A stretch of DNA of 64,000 nt from CAVUAA01 sp963739345 (lineage in GTDB: Bacteria; Chlamydiota; Chlamydiia; Chlamydiales; JAFEGQ01), in NCBI GenBank assembly GCA_963739345.1, contig CAVUAA010000001.1, positions 1 to 64,000 of the forward strand. Direction: 5' to 3'. Below are positions 32,218 to 41,346 of this stretch, one piece after another (positions within the stretch are counted from its first letter, which is position 1; the number at the start of each line of letters is the position of its first letter). The position numbers and the translations under genes are program-made. The notes below the pieces were generated by a model. It did not search any database, was not told the DNA's origin, and was given only the letters and a program-made list of their open reading frames with translations.

Positions 32218-32402
32218 ACCCAGACGCCCTAGCGGAAGGCTAAGGTAGCAATCCAATGGCGTCAACTTAAGCCCAACACGTAGGGTCTGGCCTGACAAAG
32301 TGACAACATCCCCTGCGGTGAGTTGACACTTTGATCAGGCCAGACCCGTGCGGCATCAACTACCAATCCCTTAAGTTGACGCCATTGGGTAGCAATCTGG
32401 GT
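32218..32402. mobile_element. Miniature remnant with IS982-like ends
   Basis: The right end (32387-32402, GGGTAGCAATCTGGGT) matches 16 bases of the terminal inverted repeat of the IS982-type element at 41201-42358. The left end (32218-32224, ACCCAGA) matches the outer 7 bases of that repeat in the opposite orientation. It is interrupted by a separate 134 bp palindromic element (32254-32387). Without that insert and one repeat it would be only about 41 bp long, too short to be anything but a relic or miniature derivative. Confidence 0.6.
32254..32387. repeat. 134 bp palindromic element with 10 bp flanking duplications
   Basis: The outer arms CAATGGCGTCAACTTAAG (32254-32271) and CTTAAGTTGACGCCATTG (32370-32387) pair perfectly. 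A second perfect pair lies inside: GGGTCTGGCCTGA (32283-32295) with TCAGGCCAGACCC (32335-32347). The whole is bracketed by exact direct repeats GGTAGCAATC (32244-32253 and 32388-32397), as expected for a target-site duplication. No coding capacity. Confidence 0.82.
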
Positions 32403-32461
32403 CTCTAGAGTTTAACAAACCTTTACGGTAGAGTCGTTGGTGCAACCGCGGGAGGTAATCG

Positions 32462-34420
32462 ATGTTTGACTCTACGCCAGTGGGTAGACCCCGAAGAGGC
32501 GCCCTGGTCAAGATGAAGAAAACTTCTATTGCACCAGTCACTAAACTGGTGATCGACTGGGCGGGGAAAAACGTGAAGAAGCTGGACGACGGCCGGCATG
32601 TCACTGAACTGGTCTGTCGTGCCACTCACCTATCAGGCGAGAAGTTCTGCAAGGTATTGGAGAGGCTCGGAAACGCGGTTGAGGTGATCGACCTGAGTGG
32701 CTCCGGCTTCGATGACTCTGTTCTGGATGCGATTACGGCGTGCAACTTTACCCGTCTCCGAGTATTTCGCGCCGGCGATTGCAACTTCTCGGATACATCT
32801 CTCGTCGAATTTCTTGAAAGGCGGGGTGCGACTCTGGAGGAGCTCGACTTGAGCGGCTCGATCTGACGCCGCAGCAATTCAGTGACATTGCCAAGCTGAC
32901 CCCTAACTTAAGTGCGGTCAATGTAAGCCGCACCGTTTGGGACTGCGGCCGCTTTGAAAATTGCGTTTCAGAATCATGGAAAGATCTAACCCGCTTGGAG
33001 GCGCGAGCCTGTGAGGGGTTTGCTGGTTGAGAAAATCGAGATTTGGCCGGCGGTGAAGAAGCTCAGCTACCTCGATGTTCGCGGAACAGTACGTTGCTAC
33101 CCCAAAGAAGCTTATAGATGCACTTCCCAAATACATGACCCACATCTTACTAGGCAACGGTGACCCCACAGGCGGTCCAAGGCTGATGCGCAAGCTTCCC
33201 ACGGTTGCGCTGGGGGTAACCACTCAGGTTAACGGGCATATTTTCAACCGCTGGTGGAGAGAAAGGATATGCTCCAGCTCTATCTTAGTGGGTGCTCGAA
33301 GTTGGGTGACCAGTTTTTTCAGGAGTTGAACGATTGGCCACTGAGAGTGTTGGCCGTCCCTAGGACGGGGATTCGGAATAAACATCTTGCCCTGCCAAGA
33401 TGAGCGAGCTCATTGAGCTCGACCTGTCCGATTGCACAAACCTGAACGGTGACTGCCGTGACTGGGATTTGCGCTCCGCCAAGCGGGTCGGGTTGGGTGG
33501 CCTCACATGGATTAATGACGGCATTCTTAACGGCATCAAGTGGCCCCCCAACCTCGAAGAACTATCGCTAGAGCGGACTTCGGTCACTCTCAAGGGGGTG
33601 ATCGACCTACTTAAGAAGTGCGAGGTGAAGAAACTTACCTTCCCCTCCAACAGCTGAATTTGTGATCGATAAGGGTAGAGATTGGAGCGATGCAGATCTT
33701 CTCTCTCTGCTTCCTCATCTCACCTTCAGAACTGACCACTCCACATCTAAACGATCTCTCGAATATTCATGACCAAGCGTGGACAACATTTGTGGAGCAC
33801 ATCCCCCAGTCCATCACTGATTTGACAGTGGAGGGATGCGCAATGTTTGGGCTCGATCACCTTGGGATTGTTGCGGCGCGGCTCAGAGGTTAAGCTCCAT
33901 CAAGTTACGCGAGCTATTGATCACCAAGCCAGAAGCCTGGAAGACCCTCAAAGGGGTAGATGCAGACAAGGAGCTCGACCTTCACCAGAAAAAGGCGAGT
34001 AAGGAGGAACAGAGTCTTAACCGGGCGATCGAACATTCAACCGGGAAGAATTTGGCCCCGCGGTCAAGATATTCAAATCTCACGAGGAGACGTCGCCTCG
34101 AGCCAAATGCTGGTTAGGAATAGCCCTTTATGAGGGGAGTCGGGATTGAGCAGAACCGGAAAGAGGGGAGAGAACCTGATCATTGCCGCTGCGTCGCGTG
34201 AAATTGCCGAGGCCCAGATCTACTACGGCCGAATTCTTTGTGAACGAGGGGATATGAGTGTGGGTGTTGGTTGGCTGGATAAGCAGGTGACATGTGGAAC
34301 CACGAAGCGATGTATTGGAAGGCGTTCTATCTGCTCGAGAAGGATCCAGAAGATACTGACGCTGCCAATCTACTTGAGTTAGCCGTCAAGCGGCGGCGAC
34401 GAAAGGGCGATAGAGTTTAA
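32462..34420 (+). pseudogene. LRR/Sel1-repeat protein, decayed
   Basis: A good ribosome site (GGGAGGT) precedes the ATG at 32462. The first 134 codons read leucine-rich repeats (VEVIDLSGSGFDDSVLDAIT, LEELDLSGS). Similar repeats continue in changed frames: LTPNLSAVNVSRT, KLSYLDVRGT, LIELDLSDCTNLNG and LEELSLERTSVTLKGVIDLL. The end has Sel1/TPR-like helices (REIAEAQIYYGRILCERGDM and MYWKAFYLLEKDPED), stopping at 34418-34420. At least eight frame breaks and several stops interrupt it, in a block that is otherwise clean, so this is true decay. LRR and Sel1 proteins of amoeba-associated chlamydiae are often host-directed; that role is inference. Confidence 0.75.
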
Positions 34421-34978
34421 AAAGAAACGGGCCGATGCGTTGCGTGGCAGTCGTAGTAGTTTCTCCAGTGTTGTGGGCAATATGAAGGATGGATTGGGTA
34501 GGTCGTGGAAGAAGATTGGGCTCACCAGGCGGTCAGGCAGCAAAAAGAAATAGCCTGCGATGGGGTTGACGCTCAGCTCTCGCTGCGCGGTGGCTTGCGT
34601 AGCTTCTTCATGGCGCCCGCGCTGGGTCTTCTCGTCGACCATCTTCTGCTGAGAGCGGCGAGAGCGACGTTGCTTCTGGCGGCGGATCTTTTCGGCCTCT
34701 TTTTGCCGCTTACTCTTTTTATGGAGCACCTCTTCTTCGATCTTCTCGCACAGCATTCTCCGGGCATGAAAGCGGTTGTCGTCGCGGTGGCGGGACTGCT
34801 GACACTTGATGCCGATGCCGGTGGGGAGGTGCTTGAGCTGGACGGTGGAGGAGGTCTTCTGTAGCTTCTGGCCGCCATGGCCGGAGCCGAGGATGAACTG
34901 CTCTTGCAGCTCATCCTCGCGGACCCCGAGCGCCTCCATGCGCTCTCTTAGTTGTTGCCATTTCTCGTTCGAAATCAC
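34379..34978 (-). CDS. RF-1 domain (GGQ) peptide-release-factor-like protein
   Basis: The class I release-factor catalytic motif is present: FILGSGHGGQKLQKTSSTVQ, followed by CQQSRHRDDNRFHARRML and a basic tail. Without codon-recognition domains this resembles the small stop-codon-independent hydrolases that rescue stalled ribosomes. The GTG start overlaps the htrA stop (GTGA). After QQKMVDEKTQRGR the reading is unusual. The alternative frame gives MKKLRKPPRSES and a stop at 34573, the expected family ending. A one-base frameshift near 34615 is therefore likely, and the last 65 codons to 34379 are probably not native. Confidence 0.82.
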   Translation of the reverse strand: MISNEKWQQLRERMEALGVREDELQEQFILGSGHGGQKLQKTSSTVQLKHLPTGIGIKCQQSRHRDDNRFHARRMLCEKIEEEVLHKKSKRQKEAEKIRRQKQRRSRRSQQKMVDEKTQRGRHEEATQATAQRELSVNPIAGYFFLLPDRLVSPIFFHDLPNPSFILPTTLEKLLRLPRNASARFFLNSIALSSPPLDG

Positions 34979-36390
34979 TTATCTAATTTCAAAGAGACAA
35001 AGCGCATCGCCTGTCCCTGCCGGACGAGGAGGAGAACGCGGTCGGAGACCTTGCTCGCCGCCTCGAGGGCATCGTAGAACTCCTCGGGGGTTTTGACAGG
35101 AGTTCGGTTGACACGGACGATGAGCGCTCCGGGTTTGATTCCCACCTTAGCAGCGGCTGAGCCGGTCTCGACCCGCTTAACCACCACGCCGGTCTCGTTT
35201 TGATAGTTGAGCTGCTGGGCGAGGTTGTCGTCGAGCGGATCCACTTCCATTCCAAGAGAGTGAACAAGTGTTCCAGGGCCGCCACCAGCTTCTGGGTGCG
35301 CCGTGATGGTGACGGTCTTCTTGATCTTCCGACCTGCGCGGTGAATGGTGAGATTCACTTTGCTACCCGGCTCGATCATCGACACCTTGTTGCGCAGGGC
35401 GTTGATGGAATCGACTTTTTGGCCGTTGAATTCGAGGATGATGTCCTCTTGCTGGAGACCCGCCGCCTTGGCAGGTGAGCCGTCCATCACTTCTGTGACG
35501 AGAGCGCCAGTTGGGGTGGGGAGGTTGAAGGCGACCGCCAGGTCGCTGTCAACTGGCTGCATTGTTACACCTAGGAAACCACGGGTGACTGTTCCATCTT
35601 TGATCAGCTGATCCATCACTCGCCGCGCCATGTTGGACGGGATGGCAAAGCCAATCCCCATGTAGCCGCCACTTCCGGTAAGGATCATCGTGTTGACGCC
35701 AACAGCTTTGCCGTCGAGGTCTAGAAGGGGACCGCCTGAGTTTCCCGGATTAATCGCCGCATCGGTCTGAATGAAGTCTTCGATGTCCCGAATGTGGAGA
35801 TCATTCCGCCCTTTAGCGCTGATCACACCGACGGTGACGGTCGCATCGAGCCCAAAAGGGCTGCCGATGGCAATCGCCCATTCACCCACTTCAGTTTCAT
35901 TTGAGTCAGCAAGCTCGAGGAAGGGGAGATCTTCTGCATCAATTTTGATTACGGCGACGTCTGTCTGGGGATCGGAGCCAACAAGTTCGGCATCAAACTT
36001 CCGTCCATCGTGGAGGCGCACTTCAATGGTCACTGCATCGCCAACGATGTGATTGTTGGTCATGATGTAGCCATCTTTGCTCACCAGGAAGCCGGAGCCG
36101 TGGCTCACCAGATCTTGTCCTGGCATCGGTCCGTTCGGCGCGCCAAAGAAGCGGCGGAAGAACTCTTGCGAGAACTCGTCCATTTGCTCGCCACCCATCC
36201 CGGGCCCTTGCGCTGGAGGCGCCTTCCCTTCGGCGCGGATGAAGACGACAGCAGGGGTCGCCTCTTTAGCTACTTTTGTGAATCCATTGGACATCTTGCG
36301 TAGTTGCTCGATGTCACCGTTGCTGCTGGCTGCCATCAGGGGAGTTGCCATCACAATCATGCAGGCAAGAAAAGTTTTGACGCGTCTCAT
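34975..36390 (-). CDS. htrA: HtrA/DegP-type periplasmic serine protease-chaperone
   Basis: 471 residues with a signal peptide (about residues 1-21, ending TPLMAAS). The catalytic triad is His114 (TNNHIVGD), Asp144 (PQTDVAVIKI) and Ser218 (INPGNSGGPL). Two PDZ domains follow, starting near RGFLGVTMQPVDSDLAVAFN and near the C-terminus (GVVVKRVETGSAAAKVGIKP). It degrades or refolds misfolded envelope proteins; the chlamydial orthologue (CT823) is essential for growth. The ATG overlaps the stop of the upstream M20 peptidase (ATGA), and the release-factor gene overlaps its end, so all are one operon. Confidence 0.96.
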   Translation of the reverse strand: MRRVKTFLACMIVMATPLMAASSNGDIEQLRKMSNGFTKVAKEATPAVVFIRAEGKAPPAQGPGMGGEQMDEFSQEFFRRFFGAPNGPMPGQDLVSHGSGFLVSKDGYIMTNNHIVGDAVTIEVRLHDGRKFDAELVGSDPQTDVAVIKIDAEDLPFLELADSNETEVGEWAIAIGSPFGLDATVTVGVISAKGRNDLHIRDIEDFIQTDAAINPGNSGGPLLDLDGKAVGVNTMILTGSGGYMGIGFAIPSNMARRVMDQLIKDGTVTRGFLGVTMQPVDSDLAVAFNLPTPTGALVTEVMDGSPAKAAGLQQEDIILEFNGQKVDSINALRNKVSMIEPGSKVNLTIHRAGRKIKKTVTITAHPEAGGGPGTLVHSLGMEVDPLDDNLAQQLNYQNETGVVVKRVETGSAAAKVGIKPGALIVRVNRTPVKTPEEFYDALEAASKVSDRVLLLVRQGQAMRFVSLKLDK

Positions 36391-37763
36391 GTTCCAATCC
36401 TTTGTAGAATGCGTATCATCGTTATAAAGCCCAATTCGAGCCGGTCAAGTCCAAAATGCTCATTGGGAGCATGAATGTTGTCGTCGGTTAGGCCAAGGCC
36501 AAGGCCGATTACTGGTGCCGAGGCCACCTCGCCCAGTTTGCTGAGGATGGGAATCGAACCGCCAGAAAGCCGTAGTTCGCAATCAGTGCTAAACACGTCG
36601 GCGTGCGCCTCTTTCACCTGTTGTACTAGCGGCAAATCAATCGGCGTGCGCAAGGCAGGTTCTGCGCCGTAGTCGGTGAGGGTCATCTCCATCCCTTCGG
36701 GACAGAGCTCTTTCAAGTAGCTCTTCAGACTGGCCAAGATTTTTTTTGGGTCCTGCGCATTCACAAGACGGCTTGTCAGCTTTGCTTCGGCGCGCGCTGG
36801 AATGACTGTTTTGGTGCCCGGGCCGCCGTAGCCGCCGTGGATTCCGTTGATCTCAAGCGTCGGTCGCGCCTTGTTTCGCATCCCGGCAGACAAGCCATGC
36901 TCGCCGCCGTTGGTGAGAGCCCCAAAGGTCTCTTTGTATTCGTCCTCGTCGATCTCGATTGCTAGCTGTGAGCGCTCAAAGTCAGAGAGCGGTTCGACAT
37001 CGTCGTAGAATCCGGGGACGGTGATCCGTCCCCGTTCATCGCGTAGCTTGGCTAGTATCTCGACGAGGGCATGCAGGGGATTATAGACGATGCCGCCGTG
37101 CATCCCTGAATGAAGGTCTCCCTTAGCCCCCCGCAGCTCGACATTGAGGGCGATCATCCCTTTCATTCCCAGCGTGACTGCCGGCCGTGTGGGGCTCGCC
37201 ATATCGAGGTCAGCGACCAGAACCACATCAGCCTTGAGCTGGTCCCGGTGTGCTGGCAAAATCTTCTCAAGTCCAACGCTCTTTGATTCCTCTTCCCCTT
37301 CAACGATGAACTTGAGGTTGACTGGCAGCTTCCCATCTCGCTTCATCAGCGCGCGCACGGCTGCGAGGCAATACATCATCTGCCCCTTGTTATCTTGAGC
37401 GCCCCGTGCGAACACCTCTCCATCCTTCACCACCGGATCGAACGGGTCGTTATCCCACTCGTCTAGCGGATCGACCGGCTGCACGTCGTAGTGATTATAG
37501 ACCAGCACTGTCGGCTTGTCAGCACCTGCCCCCATCCACGATCCAAAGATTACGGGGAGGCGGGGAGTCTCCCAAATTTGTACCTCGAGGCCACTGTCAC
37601 GCAAATAGTCGGCTACCCACTCGCAATTTTTTAGCGTCGCTTCATCATATGCGGGATCGGTACTGATGCTGGGAATGCGCAGGACGTCTAAATAGTCCTT
37701 CTCAACTTCGTTCTTGCACTGTGCGTATAGATCTTTGAGCTCTTGAATCATGTTCGCGATCAT
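36387..37763 (-). CDS. M20-family dipeptidase/metallopeptidase
   Basis: 458 residues. The metal-binding motifs are VLVYNHYDVQP (His and the catalytic Asp two residues on), RGAQDNKGQ (bridging Asp), and IVEGEEESKS (general-base Glu-Glu). The final zinc histidine is in DDNIHAPNEHFGLDRL. The dimerisation domain lies between about residues 195 and 355, with GAKGDLHSGMHGG. It belongs to the PepV/CNDP-like group of cytosolic dipeptidases, fitting a peptide-scavenging intracellular bacterium. It is the middle gene of a protease operon, 34 nt after the M16 gene and overlapping htrA. Confidence 0.92.
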   Translation of the reverse strand: MIANMIQELKDLYAQCKNEVEKDYLDVLRIPSISTDPAYDEATLKNCEWVADYLRDSGLEVQIWETPRLPVIFGSWMGAGADKPTVLVYNHYDVQPVDPLDEWDNDPFDPVVKDGEVFARGAQDNKGQMMYCLAAVRALMKRDGKLPVNLKFIVEGEEESKSVGLEKILPAHRDQLKADVVLVADLDMASPTRPAVTLGMKGMIALNVELRGAKGDLHSGMHGGIVYNPLHALVEILAKLRDERGRITVPGFYDDVEPLSDFERSQLAIEIDEDEYKETFGALTNGGEHGLSAGMRNKARPTLEINGIHGGYGGPGTKTVIPARAEAKLTSRLVNAQDPKKILASLKSYLKELCPEGMEMTLTDYGAEPALRTPIDLPLVQQVKEAHADVFSTDCELRLSGGSIPILSKLGEVASAPVIGLGLGLTDDNIHAPNEHFGLDRLELGFITMIRILQRIGT

Positions 37764-37797
37764 AGGACAAGGGGGCCGTTAGGGCCAAGAACAAACA

Positions 37798-40572
37798 TCA
37801 TACGGGTAAGATGTCGAGGTTCTTGCCTTCCTTTTCAAGCAGCTCTTTTCCTGCAAAGGCGACCACTGTTGCTCCTTCCATCTTTGGAGCGAGATGTTGC
37901 TCGACGGCGCGGGCGACATCGCCGCTCTCTACTGAGAGCAACTGTTCCCGATAGGCTTGCCGACGCTCGGGCGTCCGCCCGTCGCGCAACCGGGCCCACG
38001 CGACAGAAGCGCGGGAGCCTGGAGAGACTGGGCTGTCGAGCTTTTGCACCACTGTGAGCTTTGCCTCTTCGAGGTTGCGCGCAGAAAAGTTGCCAGCGAT
38101 TACGTTATCGACTGCTCGGTCCATCGCCGCCAGCGATGAGGCGAGATGGGGATCGCGATAGCAGGTGAATGAGAAGCTTCCTGTTGCCGAGTTGAATCTA
38201 GCGTTGGCCCCATAGGCGCCGCCCTCCTCCCGAATTGCTTTGTGAAGAGTGTTGTGCTCGAAAAGCCGAGAGGCGACGTCGAGTGCTGGGGCATCGGGGT
38301 GAGTGTAGGGAACTGTTGTGGTCACCCTTGCGGTGAATGCAACAGGGGATGCGATGATTCGCCCTTGTGAGATGGCCTCTGGAATTTCTGGTGGCACAAA
38401 CGGAGTCGATGGCTTTTCTGGCCACGTTGGCAACATGCCCAAAATCTCCGACTTCATCTCCGAGTCGCAGCCGAGTACGAGTTCTGCCCGACCTGCGCCA
38501 AGCAGCTGGTCAGCTAGAGCCACTAGCCTTTCAATCGTCCCGTCGACATTCTTTGCAGCTTTGCGCATTGCCTTAAGGTAGTCGAGTCCATACCACTGGC
38601 TGTAGATGGCTCCCGCCGCTGAGATCCCTCGACCCGCCTGGTTGATCGCATAGCGCATCGCATTGTGGACGAGTCCATTCTCCAAGCTTGAGAGGTGTTG
38701 CATCAGCAGCTCCTCCATTCGCGTCCGATCTGTTAAATGGGGCGAGGAGACCATGTCGTTAAAGAGGGGAAAGAGGTGATCCATGTTCCGCTTGAGCGCC
38801 TTCCCCTCAATCATCAGCGCCGGCCGGAGTCGATCGGGGTTGTCCGCTTGCGGGTGGAGACCCACACCAGCCCCCACATCTGCTGTGTAGAGCAACATGT
38901 GGTCAAGTGTATCCGCATAGCTCCGCCCTCCACATCCCACTTCCGGCAACACCGCTGCCAGCAGACGGGCGTAGGGGAGATCTTCTGCAGCGATATTCCC
39001 TAAATCAAAGACCAGGCTGGCGTCGACCACCTGATTGGTGAAGCAGGAGTGGGTGAAAATATTCCCCTGATCGACCTCCAAAGGAAATTCCCATCCCTTC
39101 TTGGGGACGTCGTCGAGTGTCACCTTCGGCAATACCTCAACGTCCCCCTCGTCGCCAAGTTTCTCAGGTCCCTCGGGAGGTCTCAGCGCCGCTTCTTCAC
39201 GCGCGGCCCTCTCGGGGTCGGGACTCATCGTCAGTCGACACCAGTGGGGGTTGTTGAGCAAATATTTCCGGATGCAGGCGCTCACATCAAAACGACTTCT
39301 CAGCTCATCAAACAGCGCATGAATGTGGAGGCCATCTTCCGCCTCCCCACCGTGTAAAAGAAGAGGAGCAGTCCGTCGAAACAGTGTCAGTCCAAAGGGG
39401 GAGCTGTCGCCCAAAATCTCTGTCCGCCCAAATTCGATCTGGTGAATGGCGCCATCGACTTGATCCTGCGTCAGTCCCGCTTCGGCAATTTTTTCCAACG
39501 TCTCCATGATCAGCTTCTCAAGCTCGTCAACTCTCTCTTCATCGCACCCCTTCATCATCAGGATGAACGGCACATCGGCCGTCTCCGGGTCGACGAAGGC
39601 GTAGGCCTCCTTGCACAGCCCCGACTTGAGCAGCGCCAACTTCAGTGGGGAGGCGTCAGATCCCGTCAATGCCACATCGAGCACCACCAGCTCCAACGAC
39701 TCGAGCGGCTCTAGTGGCGTCGTGCAGAGCCAGGAAATCAGCACATTGGTCCGCTCCTCTAGCTCATCGCCCGGCGCCACTGGATAGGTGTCGGCCACCC
39801 GAACTGGCTCCGTCCACCGCTTCTGATGAGCAATCGCCGGCAACGGCTCCAATCGAGCAGCATCCTTTAGCAGCCGCTCTTCCAAATAGTCCAAATGCTG
39901 CTGGAGGGGCAGATTGCCGTAGAAGTAGAAGAGGCAGCGGCTCGGCGCATAGTTTTCTCGATGAAATTCGCGTAGTCCTTCCCAGGTCAAATCGGGGATC
40001 TCACTCGGATCACCCCCTGAGTTGAATCGGTAGTTGGTGTCCGGATAGAGCAGCTCGCTCAACCGGTGCCACCCTCTAGCATCGGCCGACGCCAACGCCC
40101 CTTTCATCTCATTGAAGACGATCTTCCGCTCCTGCAGAAAGCTCCCCTCTTCCAACTTAGGAAAAAACACAGCATCCACATAGACATCGAGCAGGTTGTA
40201 GAAGTCCTTTTCCACCTGCGACGCCGCCGGATAGAAGGTCATGTCGTCGCCCGTCATCGCATTCATGAATGTGTTCAGAGACCGCCGAATCATGCTAAAA
40301 AACGGATCGCGCACCGGATACTTCTTCGACCCGCACAGCACCGTGTGTTCCAGAATATGTGGAACGCCATCCGAGCTCTCCGGCACCGTCCGGAACCCCA
40401 GACAGAACACATTCTCCGGATCATCATTTCCAATGTGCAATACTTGCGCGCCGCTTCCCACGTGCCTCAACTGCGTCATCACGCAGTCCAGCTCCCCGAT
40501 CTCAACCCGCTTTTCAACTTCAAATACCATACGGGCAATGATAGGGGATGGATCTATCTTCGTCCAGCTCAT
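37798..40572 (-). CDS. Insulinase-family (M16C) zinc metalloprotease
   Basis: 924 residues. The inverted zinc motif H-x-x-E-H is in GVPHILEHTVLCGSKKYPVR, with the downstream glutamate about 75 residues on. The four-part M16C/presequence-protease layout is visible, including TFMNAMTGDDMTFYPAASQV and a C-terminal GGAYGANARFNSATGSFSFT. Members form a chamber that digests peptides; the chlamydial orthologue is the CT824-type protease next to htrA. An internal Met at 40530 (MVFEVEKRVEIGEL) is a possible start, but the ATG at 40572 overlaps the preceding stop (ATGA). It is followed by M20 and htrA on the same strand. Confidence 0.94.
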   Translation of the reverse strand: MSWTKIDPSPIIARMVFEVEKRVEIGELDCVMTQLRHVGSGAQVLHIGNDDPENVFCLGFRTVPESSDGVPHILEHTVLCGSKKYPVRDPFFSMIRRSLNTFMNAMTGDDMTFYPAASQVEKDFYNLLDVYVDAVFFPKLEEGSFLQERKIVFNEMKGALASADARGWHRLSELLYPDTNYRFNSGGDPSEIPDLTWEGLREFHRENYAPSRCLFYFYGNLPLQQHLDYLEERLLKDAARLEPLPAIAHQKRWTEPVRVADTYPVAPGDELEERTNVLISWLCTTPLEPLESLELVVLDVALTGSDASPLKLALLKSGLCKEAYAFVDPETADVPFILMMKGCDEERVDELEKLIMETLEKIAEAGLTQDQVDGAIHQIEFGRTEILGDSSPFGLTLFRRTAPLLLHGGEAEDGLHIHALFDELRSRFDVSACIRKYLLNNPHWCRLTMSPDPERAAREEAALRPPEGPEKLGDEGDVEVLPKVTLDDVPKKGWEFPLEVDQGNIFTHSCFTNQVVDASLVFDLGNIAAEDLPYARLLAAVLPEVGCGGRSYADTLDHMLLYTADVGAGVGLHPQADNPDRLRPALMIEGKALKRNMDHLFPLFNDMVSSPHLTDRTRMEELLMQHLSSLENGLVHNAMRYAINQAGRGISAAGAIYSQWYGLDYLKAMRKAAKNVDGTIERLVALADQLLGAGRAELVLGCDSEMKSEILGMLPTWPEKPSTPFVPPEIPEAISQGRIIASPVAFTARVTTTVPYTHPDAPALDVASRLFEHNTLHKAIREEGGAYGANARFNSATGSFSFTCYRDPHLASSLAAMDRAVDNVIAGNFSARNLEEAKLTVVQKLDSPVSPGSRASVAWARLRDGRTPERRQAYREQLLSVESGDVARAVEQHLAPKMEGATVVAFAGKELLEKEGKNLDILPV

Positions 40573-40787
40573 TGGGAGGGGTCGTGAACCGAAACGAAGC
40601 GACCCTTGCCGTAGGCAAGCAGCAGTCGGTCGGCTGGATCCCCGTGTCCATTGTCGGGTAACCGGGTGTTCTGAATCGCAATTCGGGGTGAGATCGGGGC
40701 GAGGGTGATCCCCGGAGCCCGGAGCATCTTCTCGACCCAGTCCAGTGGATCCATTGCGAGCTCAATCCGCTTTTTTTCGGATAGCAT
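40569..40787 (-). CDS. Small hypothetical protein heading the protease operon
   Basis: 72 residues, starting MLSEKKRIELAMDPLDWVEK and ending GRFVSVHDPSQ, with no signal or membrane segment. Its TGA overlaps the M16 protease ATG by 4 nt, strongly suggesting a real translated gene. Upstream lie only a short palindrome (GGGTCAGGCCTGAC at 40810-40822) and the hairpin invaded by the insertion sequences. I do not recognise a family. Confidence 0.6.
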   Translation of the reverse strand: MLSEKKRIELAMDPLDWVEKMLRAPGITLAPISPRIAIQNTRLPDNGHGDPADRLLLAYGKGRFVSVHDPSQ

Positions 40788-40875
40788 CCCAACTTCCCAT
40801 GTAAACAGGGGTCAGGCCTGACATTTGGACATTAGCCAATGCGACTTTTCACAATTTGGGGCCTGGCCCTGAGCA

Positions 40876-41195
40876 TTACCCACATCTCACAAGCTTGTTG
40901 AATATTTCTGCGCCTAATACCATGTCCTGCAATCGGTTATAACCTTCCCAAATCGTTAGCCAACCAGGGTCCCCATCCCCTTTTCGAGCGAGAAAACCCC
41001 CAAGCCTAGCCACGCAAACCCAAAACTCTCGAAGAGTCGGATTTTTGAGGCGGTAGTAGGCTGAAACTAGCTGTAGCATCCGACTATCCACTCGCTCAAT
41101 TGCAGGTACGTTAGGCTCCAACCGTGCCCACTGCCGCAGGGCCAATAGCTGTGTCGCAATCACTCCTAGAAAACCAAGAAGAACTAGAATCCGGC
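40876..41195 (-). pseudogene. IS50-type transposase, C-terminal fragment
   Basis: This is the 3' part of the transposase separated by the IS982-type insertion. It reads GRILVLLGFLGVIATQLLAL and then FWVCVARLGGFLARKGDGDP and GWLTIWEGYNRLQDM, the dimerisation region of Tn5-like transposases. The TAA stop (40876-40878) lies inside the left terminal repeat. Joined directly to codons ending at 42359, with one CTGCG duplicate removed, the frame runs QLKYAGRILVLL without a break. Confidence 0.92.
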
Positions 41196-41219
41196 CTGCG
41201 ACCCAGATTGCTACCCTGA

Positions 41220-41337
41220 CTCGGCTTAAGGGCTAGCGAAGTGGTTCAGATACGACCGGAACGCCGACGGCAAGGGTACTCCCTTGCCGAGAAGTTCCGG
41301 GAAGTAGATGGGCCGCTGCAGCAGCCCTTAAGCCGAG
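41220..41337. repeat. Left sub-terminal nested hairpin of the IS982-type element
   Basis: The outer arms CTCGGCTTAAGGGCT (41220-41234) and AGCCCTTAAGCCGAG (41323-41337), the middle arms CCGGAAC (41256-41262) and GTTCCGG (41294-41300), and the inner palindrome GGCAAGGGTACTCCCTTGCC (41269-41288) nest around one centre. The inner 20-mer recurs reverse-complemented at the other end of the element (42270-42289). It lies just after the transposase stop and could block read-through. Confidence 0.85.
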
Positions 41338-41346
41338 CCAATTTTC

